Assembly: GCA_009823505.1 (NCBI GenBank) | Contig: VZQC01000565.1 | Location: 639,443-703,442 of the forward strand | Source: Rhizomys pruinosus | Taxonomy: Eukaryota > Chordata > Mammalia > Rodentia > Spalacidae | DNA: 64,000 nt | Reading direction: 5' to 3' | Shown here: one piece after another, positions 63,936-64,000 of the stretch | Layout of the letters: each line of letters begins with the position of its first letter | How positions within the stretch are numbered: the first letter of the stretch is position 1 | Notes under the pieces: generated by a model | The model's database searches: none | What the model was told of the DNA's origin: nothing | What the model saw: the letters and a program-made list of their open reading frames with translations, nothing else | Made by a program: the position numbers and the translations under genes

Positions 63936-64000
63936 CACATCCTGGCACAAACACACAATTAGAGATGTGGAGTTTTCTATAACTCTGAGTGGAGACAAAG

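Overview
The window is nuclear DNA of a muroid rodent. It is AT-rich, has no bacterial-style gene packing, and is full of B1 and B2 SINEs, one ID-like fragment, rodent LINE-1 copies and rodent-type interspersed repeats. B1 together with B2 points to Muroidea. The youngest B2 copies carry an internal 17-bp duplication that I do not recall from mouse or rat B2, so a species outside Mus/Rattus is likely; I cannot name it.

The only real gene I find is on the minus strand. Seven short exons with AG/GT borders, matching phases and no stops or frameshifts encode a continuous stretch of Kcnt2 (Slick, KNa1.2), a sodium-activated potassium channel. In transcript order they lie at 40224-40303, 36247-36346, 25056-25104, 22784-22843, 6902-6976, 5388-5471 and 2282-2376. 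Together they make 543 nt of CDS, from the cytoplasmic N-terminal segment through S1, S2, S3, S4 and most of S5. The first coding exon (expected above 40303) and the pore exon (expected below 2282) were not found here, so the window is an internal slice of a large gene.

Layout, low to high coordinate: 1-7000 holds the S3, S4 and S5 exons. 7000-22783 is one long intron rich in SINEs and containing an Lx-type LINE-1 3' end. At 18860 a single N separates two nearly identical 1.3-kb copies of intron sequence, best explained as an assembly false duplication. 22784-25104 carries the two exons for S2 and its approach. 25105-36246 is an intron with B2s, a URR1-like element and a LINE-1 tail. 36247-40303 carries the S1 and N-terminal exons. 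40304-64000 is upstream intron. It contains two head-to-tail, defective LINE-1 elements (about 45827-56905, antisense to Kcnt2), a 117-bp tandem duplication and assorted repeats.

I found no undescribed multi-gene system. The observations most worth checking are the N-flanked duplication, a B2 insertion whose target-site duplication overlaps a Kcnt2 splice donor, the short 5' monomers of the second LINE-1, an unidentified A-tailed insert inside that LINE-1, and the duplicated-core B2 subfamily.
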